IMG/VR virus record: IMGVR_UViG_3300032006_000039
Span: 1 to 33,931 of that record
Source: a virus
Length of the DNA stretch: 33,931 nt
Strand: one strand, 5' to 3'
In this document: piece by piece, positions 15,556 through 23,072 of the stretch
Layout: each line of letters opens with the position of its first letter
Numbering within the stretch: the first letter of the stretch is position 1
Notes under the pieces: generated by a model
What the model saw: the letters and a program-made list of their open reading frames with translations, nothing else
Databases searched by the model: none
What the model was told of the DNA's origin: nothing
Position numbers and translations under genes: made by a program

Positions 15556-15985
15556 TGTGATTAATATTCCTCTTGCCCATGATATTGATTTTCATGATGG
15601 TGATGATGGTGATGAAAAACCCCTCATAAATACTTTTGATATTGATGGGGTTATCTGGATGGGTGATGATTTTACTGGTGTTTGGCCAGGTCCAGAAGAC
15701 ATCATTATTACTGGAAGATCTATAACACAAGCCGAAGAAACTTTAGGTATGCTACATTCGCGTGGTATATTTAATCAAGTCTTCTTTAATCCACTTCGCA
15801 GATCAGATCCTACATATTCTAGAGAAGCAAGTGGTAAACACAAAGTTAATATTTTGAAAATGCTATTGACTTGTTATGATATTGGTGTTCATTTTGAAGA
15901 TGATCCAGTTCAAATTAATGAGCTCAAGAATGCAAATTTAGATATTAACATTGTCCATCTTCAACATACGTTAACTGTCAAATGA
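15500..15985 (+). CDS. HAD-superfamily phosphatase-like protein
   Basis: 161 aa. HAD motifs appear in order: FDIDGV (D47, D49), TGRS (motif II, about residue 71), SGKHK (Lys of motif III) and HFEDDP (motif IV acids). There is no large cap domain. Being coupled to inositol-phosphate synthase it could dephosphorylate inositol phosphate, but phage HADs also act as nucleotide or polynucleotide phosphatases. ATG 15500 has AAGGCGGA just upstream and is preferred over ATG 15476. GTG 15557, right after the ino1 stop, is another option, because the first 20 residues look unstructured. Confidence 0.8.
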   Translation: MPSRKDNLLNTPQPSSVANVINIPLAHDIDFHDGDDGDEKPLINTFDIDGVIWMGDDFTGVWPGPEDIIITGRSITQAEETLGMLHSRGIFNQVFFNPLRRSDPTYSREASGKHKVNILKMLLTCYDIGVHFEDDPVQINELKNANLDINIVHLQHTLTVK

Positions 15986-16128
15986 AAATCGATTGGAAGA
16001 AAGCCTTATCGGAAGGCTGGAAAGAGTCTAAGAAATATGGCAATATAGAAGGTCCAGAAAAATGGGCCCTCTATGTTGTTCTATTCTTTGTGATCTTTTT
16101 TAGCGTTGGTTACTGGTATGACAATTAA
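15982..16128 (+). CDS. Micro-membrane protein (48 aa)
   Basis: The ATG overlaps the HAD stop (ATGA), and the reading frame ends 11 nt inside the next gene. The sequence is a basic amphipathic N-terminus (MKIDWKKALSEGWKESKKYG) then one hydrophobic segment (WALYVVLFFVIFFSVGYWY, about residues 28-46) and a DN end. Positive charges before the membrane segment suggest an N-in orientation. The tight overlaps on both sides argue that it is translated. It could anchor the enzymes of this block at the inner membrane or alter the envelope; neither can be shown from sequence. Confidence 0.7.
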   Translation: MKIDWKKALSEGWKESKKYGNIEGPEKWALYVVLFFVIFFSVGYWYDN

Positions 16129-17179
16129 ATATAATTACGACTGGTGGTTATACGATAAAGAGATAATGCAAGACTTTAATTGGTTTCTATATAAAATCAA
16201 TCAAAGAGCTTGTATTAATCTCGGTTACCTAGATGAGACCTATGATGAAGTTAATCGCTTCGGGGAGGTGGATTATGGTCTAGGGAGGGATGTTGAATAC
16301 TTTCATCCAACTATTACATTGGATGATAGAATGAGATATATCGGCCAGGTTATTGCCCAAGCTGATATGTCTCTATTCAACATTCTAGGTAACACTATCA
16401 TTTCGCATTTTTATGGAGCACGTGGTGTACACCAAACAGTTACAGGGTCTAATGATCCTACTAACTGTTGGGTGGACTTTGATCGTGTTGAAAGAAATGA
16501 TCAAGAATATATTCAATGGTTAAGAGAAACTGTTGAACACGAAACTAAAGTAAATAAGAAACCAGTATGGGGAACTACCGAACTTCACACAGCCATTCAA
16601 GGAAGTTCTAGAAATTTTTGTAGAGAAAAATACGAAGATCCTGAAAGGCCTTTCCATACAACAGATGTTATTGAGTGGGTTGCTAGTTTTAAAACTATTG
16701 GTTTAGCTGATAAACTATTACATAAAGCTATTCATATCAAACACGCATATAATGAACTTACCAAGTTAAAAGGAATTGGTGAATATTATGGTTTCCATTG
16801 TGGTGCAAGTACAAGTGTATTACCACAAACGAGATATCACCATGACCAAAGATTTGTAGCACCTGGGCCTGGAGCAAGATATACCATTAAACTTATGTGG
16901 CCTGATGCTCCTGCTAAATATTATGATGAAGCCATTTATTTCCTAAGAGAAAATGGAGATGAAATTGGTCTTACTGATAATGTGCATTTTCATCCTAAAG
17001 CTTATAATATTGATAATATATTTCAATTTCCGCAAGATGGATTAAAATATTATGGCACTGAAGTTGTATCATGTCAGTTTGGTATATACCTTCAAATTCG
17101 TGAAGATAAAAAAGCATGTGAACGACGAAAAGTTTCAAGAATTGAAACAGCACCATCAACATTAGAGGCATTCCTATGA
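16118..17179 (+). CDS. HhH-type protein resembling alpha-glutamyl/putrescinyl-thymine pyrophosphorylase clade
   Basis: 353 aa. The central-to-C-terminal part has a helix-hairpin-helix-like LKGIGEYYGFHCGAS (217-231), a conserved Asp (D243 in YHHDQRF) and VAPGPGARYT (247-256), followed by a long helical tail with SCQFGIYLQIRE. This order resembles the DNA-glycosylase-related pyrophosphorylases that attach putrescine or glutamate to activated 5-hydroxymethyl-pyrimidines in phage DNA (phiW-14/SP10 type). The N-terminal half is not recognised. Placement in a block with a hydroxymethylase and glycosyltransferase supports base hypermodification. Similarity is by motif only and could reflect a generic HhH glycosylase fold. 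ATG 16118 is preferred over TTG 16106. Confidence 0.6.
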   Translation: MTIKYNYDWWLYDKEIMQDFNWFLYKINQRACINLGYLDETYDEVNRFGEVDYGLGRDVEYFHPTITLDDRMRYIGQVIAQADMSLFNILGNTIISHFYGARGVHQTVTGSNDPTNCWVDFDRVERNDQEYIQWLRETVEHETKVNKKPVWGTTELHTAIQGSSRNFCREKYEDPERPFHTTDVIEWVASFKTIGLADKLLHKAIHIKHAYNELTKLKGIGEYYGFHCGASTSVLPQTRYHHDQRFVAPGPGARYTIKLMWPDAPAKYYDEAIYFLRENGDEIGLTDNVHFHPKAYNIDNIFQFPQDGLKYYGTEVVSCQFGIYLQIREDKKACERRKVSRIETAPSTLEAFL

Positions 17180-18228
17180 CAGGTGTAGTAGCGGCTCCAT
17201 TTATTCCTATTTCAAAACAAATGCATTCTCATAGAGCAGCACAGGGTGCAATCTATGGAGATCTATTAAGACATATGCATAAAGACATATATGTTATGAT
17301 GTCTTTAGATCGTCTTAGAGATTATAATGACTATGATGAATTATATGTTTATCATGGAAATGACTGGGGTGGAGATTTAAACTTATTTGGTGGAGTTGCT
17401 AATTTCCCTCATGCATATAATTTCAGAAACTTCTCACAATTCAAAGGAAAGGTATATTCACTTGTTATTGATATGCCTGATTATCATGCTCAAGTATCTA
17501 GCAAGATTAAATCATCTGATGATAAAGATAAACCAGTTCAAGAAGAATGGCGAGAAGTTGATTGGGATAATCTTAAAAGGATGCAAGATACGTCGGAAAC
17601 AATTAACCCAGAACCAAATTGGCATAGACTATGTGCTGGCGATTCCCATGCTATTTGCATGTATAGGAATGGTTGGTTAGTTAATTCAGTACCATTCAAA
17701 ACTCTATATGGTGCTTTAGACATGGGTTTAGAACACTTTCTTCAGGGACGAAGTAAACTAACTGATGTTGAATTTTATTTTGGTAATATAGATATTAGGC
17801 ATCATATTTGTAGGCAGGAAAATCCTGAAGAATCCCTACTTTCGCTATGTGATAAATATATTAGTCAGGTTCGAGATTTAAAGATCAAGAACAAGGCTAT
17901 CTACGAACTCCTTCCAATTGAAAATCCATCTAGAACTATACCTAAATCTGGGTGGTTTCAAAACGAGCCATTTTATGGATCGTGGGATGAGCGTAATAAG
18001 ATGCGGCTTTTATTTAAGTCGTATATGAAAGATAATTGCCAGAAGAATGGAATAGTTTTCAAAGAGTGGATACCACCTGAATTTTATAATCAAGATGGTG
18101 AGCTTACTTTTGATGTAATGGAGAAACCTAAATCCGTACATCTATCCCGTGAATATTATCCGTATTGGCAAGGTAAAGAATGGAATGGCATCGAAGAAGA
18201 TGCCACGTTGGAAGGTTTTTGGGCATGA
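17176..18228 (+). CDS. SGNH-hydrolase-like protein with extra N-terminal domain
   Basis: 350 aa. From about residue 150 it shows SGNH blocks: LCAGDSHAICMY (nucleophile Ser in GDSH, 155-158), FGNIDIRHH (block III, Asn in GN, 202-210) and a late KPKSVHLS (block V His, about residue 326). The first 150 residues form a separate domain (DELYVYHGNDWGGDLNLFGG and following). SGNH proteins are esterases or acyl/acetyl transferases. Here one might trim or acylate a sugar- or base-linked group, but that is inference from its neighbours. It is coupled by ATGA overlaps to the genes on both sides. The usual block V Asp (DxxH) is replaced. Confidence 0.7.
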   Translation: MTGVVAAPFIPISKQMHSHRAAQGAIYGDLLRHMHKDIYVMMSLDRLRDYNDYDELYVYHGNDWGGDLNLFGGVANFPHAYNFRNFSQFKGKVYSLVIDMPDYHAQVSSKIKSSDDKDKPVQEEWREVDWDNLKRMQDTSETINPEPNWHRLCAGDSHAICMYRNGWLVNSVPFKTLYGALDMGLEHFLQGRSKLTDVEFYFGNIDIRHHICRQENPEESLLSLCDKYISQVRDLKIKNKAIYELLPIENPSRTIPKSGWFQNEPFYGSWDERNKMRLLFKSYMKDNCQKNGIVFKEWIPPEFYNQDGELTFDVMEKPKSVHLSREYYPYWQGKEWNGIEEDATLEGFWA

Positions 18229-19433
18229 AACACGCGACAATAATTCCGCTTATTGGCGGAGAAACCATAGCTTCCGAAAACGTCTTTGGATCCAGACCCG
18301 AATATATTTTATCATACAGCGCATTTAAAGATAATGAAAAACATTTAATTAATTATTACGATAACGAAATTCCATACCATATTTTAGATGAGGTCGATCA
18401 TCCTTTTCAGTTACCACCCATTGATGTTATGTCATCGGTTTGTCCATGTGCTGGACTTAGTCAGTATCATTCCAAACCAGGTGAAGGAAACCCAAACAAT
18501 GAATGGATGCTGAAAACTGCACATTATGTACTAGAAGAAGTTAAGCCAACGGTATTTTGGGGAGAGAATGCTCCTGGCCTTGCTGGTAAGATTGGAAAAT
18601 TTATACGAGACGAATTAAGAGAAATAAGTAAAGCTGCCGGATATACTATGAGTATATATCGAACCGGTTCTTTATTACACGGTGTTCCGCAAACTAGACA
18701 ACGTTCTTTCTATTTTTTCTGGAAAGGAAATAAAACTCCATTGCTGAATTATTACGATCGGCCATGGACAAAAATAGAGGACGTAATCTCGAATGTACAA
18801 TCCAATTTTCAAATGGAACCAATCAATACAAAAACACCGTCGAAAGATGACCCCTACTACCGGTACTTACTTGAAGTTGTGCATAATGGCATTAGTCATT
18901 CCGATTTTCAGGACCGATTAAAACAAAAAAATGCAAGAACCAATGATTGCCAATCCTTTACCGAGAGAGCTGGTCATACCTATGATAAGATCGGTGAATG
19001 GATGGGAGCCAATGGTTATGAGGGCGAAGTAGAAAAGTGTAAACGTAAACACCACAAATTAACTGTCCTCAAAGGTAATATTATGAGACGTGGAACAATT
19101 GTTCCAAAGGATTATATTGGAGCCTTTGTTGGTCACTATCCTACGAGCTTAACACACCCATATGAAGATAGATATATCACTTATCGTGAAGCTTTAACTA
19201 TTATGGGTATGCCATCTGACTATGAATTACTAGATCCAAAGAAATCAGTAAACCATATATGCCAAAATGTTCCAGTACAAACGGCAGAAGATATGGCAAC
19301 TGAAGTGAAGGAAGCTTTGGAAGGTAATAGGAACTGGTTAGATAGCACTTACATATTCCAAAATAATAACAATAATTCCTATGAACTATGGGATGAATCA
19401 ACGGGTGAAACGTTAGAAAGGTTTTTTGAATGA
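18225..19433 (+). CDS. Divergent C5-cytosine methyltransferase
   Basis: 402 aa. Dcm-type motifs: VCPCAGLS (motif IV, catalytic Cys about residue 75), GENAPGL (motif VI), HGVPQTRQRSF (motif VIII), ITYREALTIMGMP (motif IX) and ICQNVPVQTA in place of the motif X GNAVP-type sequence. The N-terminal SAM site is atypical: PLIGGETIASENVFG replaces the FxGxGG form, and the usual acidic motif II is unclear. ATG 18225 overlaps the SGNH stop and has GAAGG upstream; the longer ATG 18180 version is unlikely. It may methylate phage DNA, or make 5mC as a substrate for oxidation and further decoration. DNA already carrying C5-hydroxymethyl groups would not be a substrate. Confidence 0.85.
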   Translation: MKHATIIPLIGGETIASENVFGSRPEYILSYSAFKDNEKHLINYYDNEIPYHILDEVDHPFQLPPIDVMSSVCPCAGLSQYHSKPGEGNPNNEWMLKTAHYVLEEVKPTVFWGENAPGLAGKIGKFIRDELREISKAAGYTMSIYRTGSLLHGVPQTRQRSFYFFWKGNKTPLLNYYDRPWTKIEDVISNVQSNFQMEPINTKTPSKDDPYYRYLLEVVHNGISHSDFQDRLKQKNARTNDCQSFTERAGHTYDKIGEWMGANGYEGEVEKCKRKHHKLTVLKGNIMRRGTIVPKDYIGAFVGHYPTSLTHPYEDRYITYREALTIMGMPSDYELLDPKKSVNHICQNVPVQTAEDMATEVKEALEGNRNWLDSTYIFQNNNNNSYELWDESTGETLERFFE

Positions 19434-19999
19434 GCTCACCAAATTATATGTATGGAAAAATTCCAGCTGAAGCCCCTGATGCCGAATGGGTACGCCGGGA
19501 TTATAAATTCAATGAGGAAAATCTGATTAATGAGATTAAGCGTTATATTGATCAGACTTATGAAGGCCATTATTCAAAAAATCAATTTCAGTCATCTGAA
19601 TTTATTATGGATTGCGGCCATGGTATGGGTTTCTTTCTTGGTAATGTATTAAAATATGCTCAGCGATATGGAAAGAAAGATGGCAATAATAGAGCTGATA
19701 TCTTAAAGATTGTCCATTATGGATTGCTAGCATTAAATTGCCATGATGAGCAAGAAAAAAAAACAAATCAGGAATTAGATGAACTGGGTGTTGAACCCAT
19801 GCATGATCCTGAAACGGAATATTATTATGCAATGGGTGAAAGGCAAGTACTTAAAGACGGACAATATGTTCCATCATTTGAAGTTACCGAAGATAGTAAT
19901 CCCAGATTTCATCTTGCAACTGGAGCAGGATATGAAGAATTTCATCCAAAACTTAAAGCTGAAAAACAAGCCGCAATGTCGAAAGGGCGTAATTCGTAA
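19430..19999 (+). CDS. DUF3310-domain protein (T7 gp1.7-like)
   Basis: 189 aa. The core (about 46-105) reads HYSKNQFQSSEF, then GNVLKYAQRYGKKDG and ADILKIVHYGLLAL, the standard DUF3310/SaV-like pattern. T7 gp1.7, a member, is reported as a nucleotide kinase for dGMP/dTMP. An N-terminal extension (1-45) and a C-terminal tail of about 85 residues, rich in Glu/Lys, are extra. Nucleotide phosphorylation would suit the modified-nucleotide theme of the block, but family function is poorly settled. It overlaps its neighbours by 4 and 1 nt. Confidence 0.8.
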   Translation: MSSPNYMYGKIPAEAPDAEWVRRDYKFNEENLINEIKRYIDQTYEGHYSKNQFQSSEFIMDCGHGMGFFLGNVLKYAQRYGKKDGNNRADILKIVHYGLLALNCHDEQEKKTNQELDELGVEPMHDPETEYYYAMGERQVLKDGQYVPSFEVTEDSNPRFHLATGAGYEEFHPKLKAEKQAAMSKGRNS

Positions 20000-20844
20000 T
20001 GGAAGTAGAAATTGATGTAAAAGAGCTACAGACTCGTAAGATCTTTGTAGCCACTCCTATGTATGGAGGAATGTGTGGCGGACAATATACTAAATCGTCC
20101 GTAGATCTTGCAATGGCTGCTACTCGATATGGATTAGATATTCGTTTTCATTATATTTTCAATGAGTCTCTTATTACTCGAGCTCGAAATTATTTGGTTG
20201 ATGAATTCCTAAGAAGTCATTATACTCATATGATGTTTATTGATGCTGATATTGGATTTGATCCAAATGATGTATTGGCATTAGCGGCAATGTCTAGTGA
20301 TGAAAGTGAATATGATATTATTTGTGGTCCTTATCCCAAGAAAACTATTGCATGGGAAAAGATTAAAGCTGCAGTTGATAAAGGATTTGCTGATCAAGAT
20401 CCTGAAGTATTAAATAATTTTGTAGGGGATTATGTTTTTAATCCAGTTGAAGGCGTTACTGAAATGAGGTTAGATACACCTCAACAAGTTTTGGAAGGCG
20501 GCACTGGATTTATGATGATTCATAGGCGAACATTTGAACGCTATCAAGCAGCATATCCTGAATTTATGTATAAACCTGATCATGTACGTACAAAGTCTTT
20601 TGATGGAAGTCGAGAAATTTGTGCGTTCTTTGATTGTGTTATTGACCCGGAATCCAAACGATATCTATCAGAAGATTATATGTTCTGTCAGTGGGCTATT
20701 AAAGCTGGATTGAAGATTTGGATGTGTCCGTGGATGAGACTTTCTCATATGGGTTCCTATGTTTTCGGAGGATCTCTAGTTGATCTAGCTCAGATTGGCG
20801 CAAGTGCTACTGTTGATGAGAAAAAACTTGGAAGCAAAAAATAA
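19999..20844 (+). CDS. GT-A-fold glycosyltransferase
   Basis: 281 aa. GT2-like features: N-terminal IFVATPMYGGMCG, RARNYLVDEF, the DxD metal/nucleotide-sugar motif in MFIDADIGFDP (D82, D84), EGGTGFMMIHRRTFE and the acceptor-side SEDYMFCQWAIKAG (about 224-237). No membrane segments, so it is cytoplasmic. Similar genes occur in marine T4-like phages. As last gene of a block with a predicted dCMP hydroxymethylase it is a candidate for glycosylating hydroxymethyl-cytosine in phage DNA, as T4 does with unrelated enzymes. Surface-sugar modification is the alternative. It is followed by the gp45 promoter. Confidence 0.88.
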   Translation: MEVEIDVKELQTRKIFVATPMYGGMCGGQYTKSSVDLAMAATRYGLDIRFHYIFNESLITRARNYLVDEFLRSHYTHMMFIDADIGFDPNDVLALAAMSSDESEYDIICGPYPKKTIAWEKIKAAVDKGFADQDPEVLNNFVGDYVFNPVEGVTEMRLDTPQQVLEGGTGFMMIHRRTFERYQAAYPEFMYKPDHVRTKSFDGSREICAFFDCVIDPESKRYLSEDYMFCQWAIKAGLKIWMCPWMRLSHMGSYVFGGSLVDLAQIGASATVDEKKLGSKK

Positions 20845-20845
20845 C

Positions 20846-20875
20846 GTTTACTTTCAAGGGATTGTAGTATATAAT
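20846..20875 (+). promoter_or_regulatory. T4-like early promoter (gp45)
   Basis: GTTTAC (20846-20851), 18 nt, perfect TATAAT (20870-20875). This is the best match in the window. Seven nt after the -10 is an ATG (20882) that opens an 8-codon leader ORF ending on the gp45 start. Confidence 0.9.
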
Positions 20876-20881
20876 TATATT

Positions 20882-20908
20882 ATGAAACAAGTGAGGATTA
20901 CACTATGA
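20882..20908 (+). CDS. Putative 8-codon leader peptide upstream of gp45
   Basis: ATG at the predicted +1 reads MKQVRITL then TGA, which overlaps the gp45 ATG (ATGA). The GTGAGGA inside it is the gp45 ribosome site. A leaderless ribosome translating this mini-ORF would end exactly on the gp45 start. It may be fortuitous; the exact geometry and overlap are what suggest translation. Confidence 0.4.
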   Translation: MKQVRITL

Positions 20909-21564
20909 AACTTTCTACCGAAACACTTGGGGTACTCAAGAACTTTAGTACCATTAATCCTTCCATCTATTTTCAAGAAGGCAATGTTCTAAAGACTCTG
21001 TCGCCACAAAAGACTATTATGGCGCAAGTTGAAGTTGATGATACATTTGATAACTCTTTTGCTATCTATGATCTTAATCAATTTTTGGCTACTTTGAGTC
21101 TTTTTGATAATCCAGAATTGGAATTGGATGAAGGATTTATCAAAGTATCAGATGCAAAAAACTCAACCCGATATTTTGTAACTGATCCTGATATGGTGGT
21201 ATCTCCTCCAGATAAAAATATCAATCTACCAGATAGTCCTGTAGAATTTGATATGTCTGAGGACGATCTTAAATCTACCATGTCTGCAGCAAATGTATTG
21301 CAATTACCAGATTGGTGTGTTGTTGGTAATGGTAAGACTATTAGTCTAACTGCTACTGATACCAAAAACGAAACTAGTAATACCTTTGAACGTGAAGTTG
21401 GCGTTACTGATAAAAACTTCCGTATGGTATTCAAAACAGAAAACCTAAGGCTTCTTCCTGGTGATTATGAGGTTAAAATCTCATCCCAAAGGATTTCGCA
21501 TTTTTCTGGATCTAATGGTAGAGTTCAATATTTTGTTGCAACTGAGACGAATTCTGAGGTATAA
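20905..21564 (+). CDS. 45: DNA polymerase sliding clamp gp45
   Basis: 219 aa (T4: 228). It starts MKLSTETLGVLKNFSTINPS like T4 gp45 and keeps AIYDLNQFLATLSLFD, the Asp/Pro-rich interdomain linker and the C-terminal LLPGDYEVKISS strand. It is the trimeric clamp for gp43 and, with gp55, the activator of late transcription. GAGGA lies about 7 nt before the ATG. It is headed by its own strong early promoter and leads the 45-44 operon. Confidence 0.97.
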   Translation: MKLSTETLGVLKNFSTINPSIYFQEGNVLKTLSPQKTIMAQVEVDDTFDNSFAIYDLNQFLATLSLFDNPELELDEGFIKVSDAKNSTRYFVTDPDMVVSPPDKNINLPDSPVEFDMSEDDLKSTMSAANVLQLPDWCVVGNGKTISLTATDTKNETSNTFEREVGVTDKNFRMVFKTENLRLLPGDYEVKISSQRISHFSGSNGRVQYFVATETNSEV

Positions 21565-21567
21565 TAT

Positions 21568-22494
21568 ATGTTATGGGTTGAAGACTATCGACCTAAGACT
21601 ATCGATGAAACAATACTACCGGAAAATCTCAAAGTTACATTTCAAACCTTTGTGGACAAAGGTGAAGTTCCTAATCTTTTGCTTACTGGTGGTCCTGGCA
21701 TTGGCAAAACCACTGTGGCTAGGGCTCTTCTTGAACAATGTGGCTTTGATTATTATGTCATTAATGGTAGTCTTGACGGGAATATCGATACTCTTAGACG
21801 TGATATTAAAAACTTTGCGTCGACTGTCTCGTTAACGGGTTCTCGTAAATTCGTTATCCTTGACGAAGCCGACTATCTAAATCCACAGTCTACTCAACCT
21901 GCTCTTCGTAATTTCATGGAAGAGTACTCAGGTAATTGTGGGTTTGTTCTGACCTGTAACTACAAAAATAAAATTATTGCACCCCTTCATTCTAGGTGTT
22001 CTGTTGTTGATTTTGTAATCCCAGTTGAGGAAAGGGCAAAACTAGCTTCATCATTCATGAAGCGCATTACCAAAATTCTAGATGAAAATAATATTGAATA
22101 TGAGCCAAAGGCTATTGCTGAACTCATTAACAATTATTTTCCAGATTGGCGTCGTATTCTTAATGAATTACAGCGTTATTCTGTAACTGGTAAGATCGAT
22201 CTTGGTATATTATCCAATGTCACAGATACTGTAATAAAAGAATTGATCGTATTCTTAAAAGAACGTAACTTTAAAGAAATGCGAAAATGGGTTGGTCAAA
22301 ATTCTGATGTTGAAGTATCTGTAATTCTTAGAGCGTTATATGATAAATCAAGTGAAGTTATGGATGATAAATCTATTCCACAATTGGTTGTTATCTTGGC
22401 AGATTATCAATATAAAGCAGCTTTTGTAGCAGATGGCGAACTTAATTTGGTTGCTTGTTTGACAGAGGTTATGAGTGAATGTCAGTTCCAGTAG
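21568..22494 (+). CDS. 44: Clamp-loader ATPase gp44
   Basis: 308 aa (T4: 319), AAA+ clamp-loader large subunit. Walker A GGPGIGKTT (about 41-49), Walker B FVILDEAD (about 94-101), sensor region FVLTCNYKNKI and the SRC arginine-finger motif in LHSRCSVVDF. The C-terminal collar domain is helical. It starts 3 nt after gp45. In T4 it is directly coupled to gp62; here two oxygenase genes intervene, the first overlapping the gp44 stop by 16 nt. Confidence 0.97.
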   Translation: MLWVEDYRPKTIDETILPENLKVTFQTFVDKGEVPNLLLTGGPGIGKTTVARALLEQCGFDYYVINGSLDGNIDTLRRDIKNFASTVSLTGSRKFVILDEADYLNPQSTQPALRNFMEEYSGNCGFVLTCNYKNKIIAPLHSRCSVVDFVIPVEERAKLASSFMKRITKILDENNIEYEPKAIAELINNYFPDWRRILNELQRYSVTGKIDLGILSNVTDTVIKELIVFLKERNFKEMRKWVGQNSDVEVSVILRALYDKSSEVMDDKSIPQLVVILADYQYKAAFVADGELNLVACLTEVMSECQFQ

Positions 22495-23072
22495 AAATTA
22501 AACCAGACAAAGATAGGACTTTTATTGAAGTATATGATAATGTGCTTTCTTCTGAATACTGTGCTGAATTAATTCAACGAATTGATAAGGATCCAAGACT
22601 CAAACGAGTTACGGATAATAAGACCTATGACTTACAACAGCTTATTTTATGGCAGTTGCATGATTGGGATGAAACCAATCAATTTTTAAGTCGTAAGTTT
22701 GCTGAACTGTCTCAAATGTATTATGATAAGTACATGCCATTATGGCCAGGTGATTTTCAATATGAGTCTATTAAGTTTAAAAAATATGACCATACAAAAG
22801 ATGAGCATTTTAAAGAACATGTAGATGTTGATGATGTTCGTTCATGTGTTAGATTTTTAACATCATTATGGTTTCTTAATGATATTGAATATGGTGGAGA
22901 AACTGTATTTACAGAACAAGGACTTCAAGTTCAACCAAGAGCTGGTAGGGTTATTTTATTCCCTCCTCTTTGGACTCATCCTCATTATTCAAATAAGGCG
23001 CCAAAAGAAGATAAGTTTATTTTTACACAGTATCTTCACTATTCAATTCAAAGTATGGATCCGCTAGTATGA
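22479..23072 (+). CDS. 2OG-Fe(II) oxygenase, prolyl-4-hydroxylase-like
   Basis: 197 aa double-stranded beta-helix dioxygenase. Iron ligands HVD (H114, D116), a distal His in WTHPHYS (H167 or H169) and the 2-oxoglutarate-binding basic residue K179 in KFIFTQYL. GGETVF and AGRVILFPP are typical of the P4H-type family common in marine phages. It hydroxylates an unknown protein, nucleotide or base. It is embedded in the clamp-loader operon with AGAGG 9 nt before the ATG, so it is made at early times with the replisome. Not TET/JBP-like by sequence appearance. Confidence 0.9.
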   Translation: MSVPVEIKPDKDRTFIEVYDNVLSSEYCAELIQRIDKDPRLKRVTDNKTYDLQQLILWQLHDWDETNQFLSRKFAELSQMYYDKYMPLWPGDFQYESIKFKKYDHTKDEHFKEHVDVDDVRSCVRFLTSLWFLNDIEYGGETVFTEQGLQVQPRAGRVILFPPLWTHPHYSNKAPKEDKFIFTQYLHYSIQSMDPLV

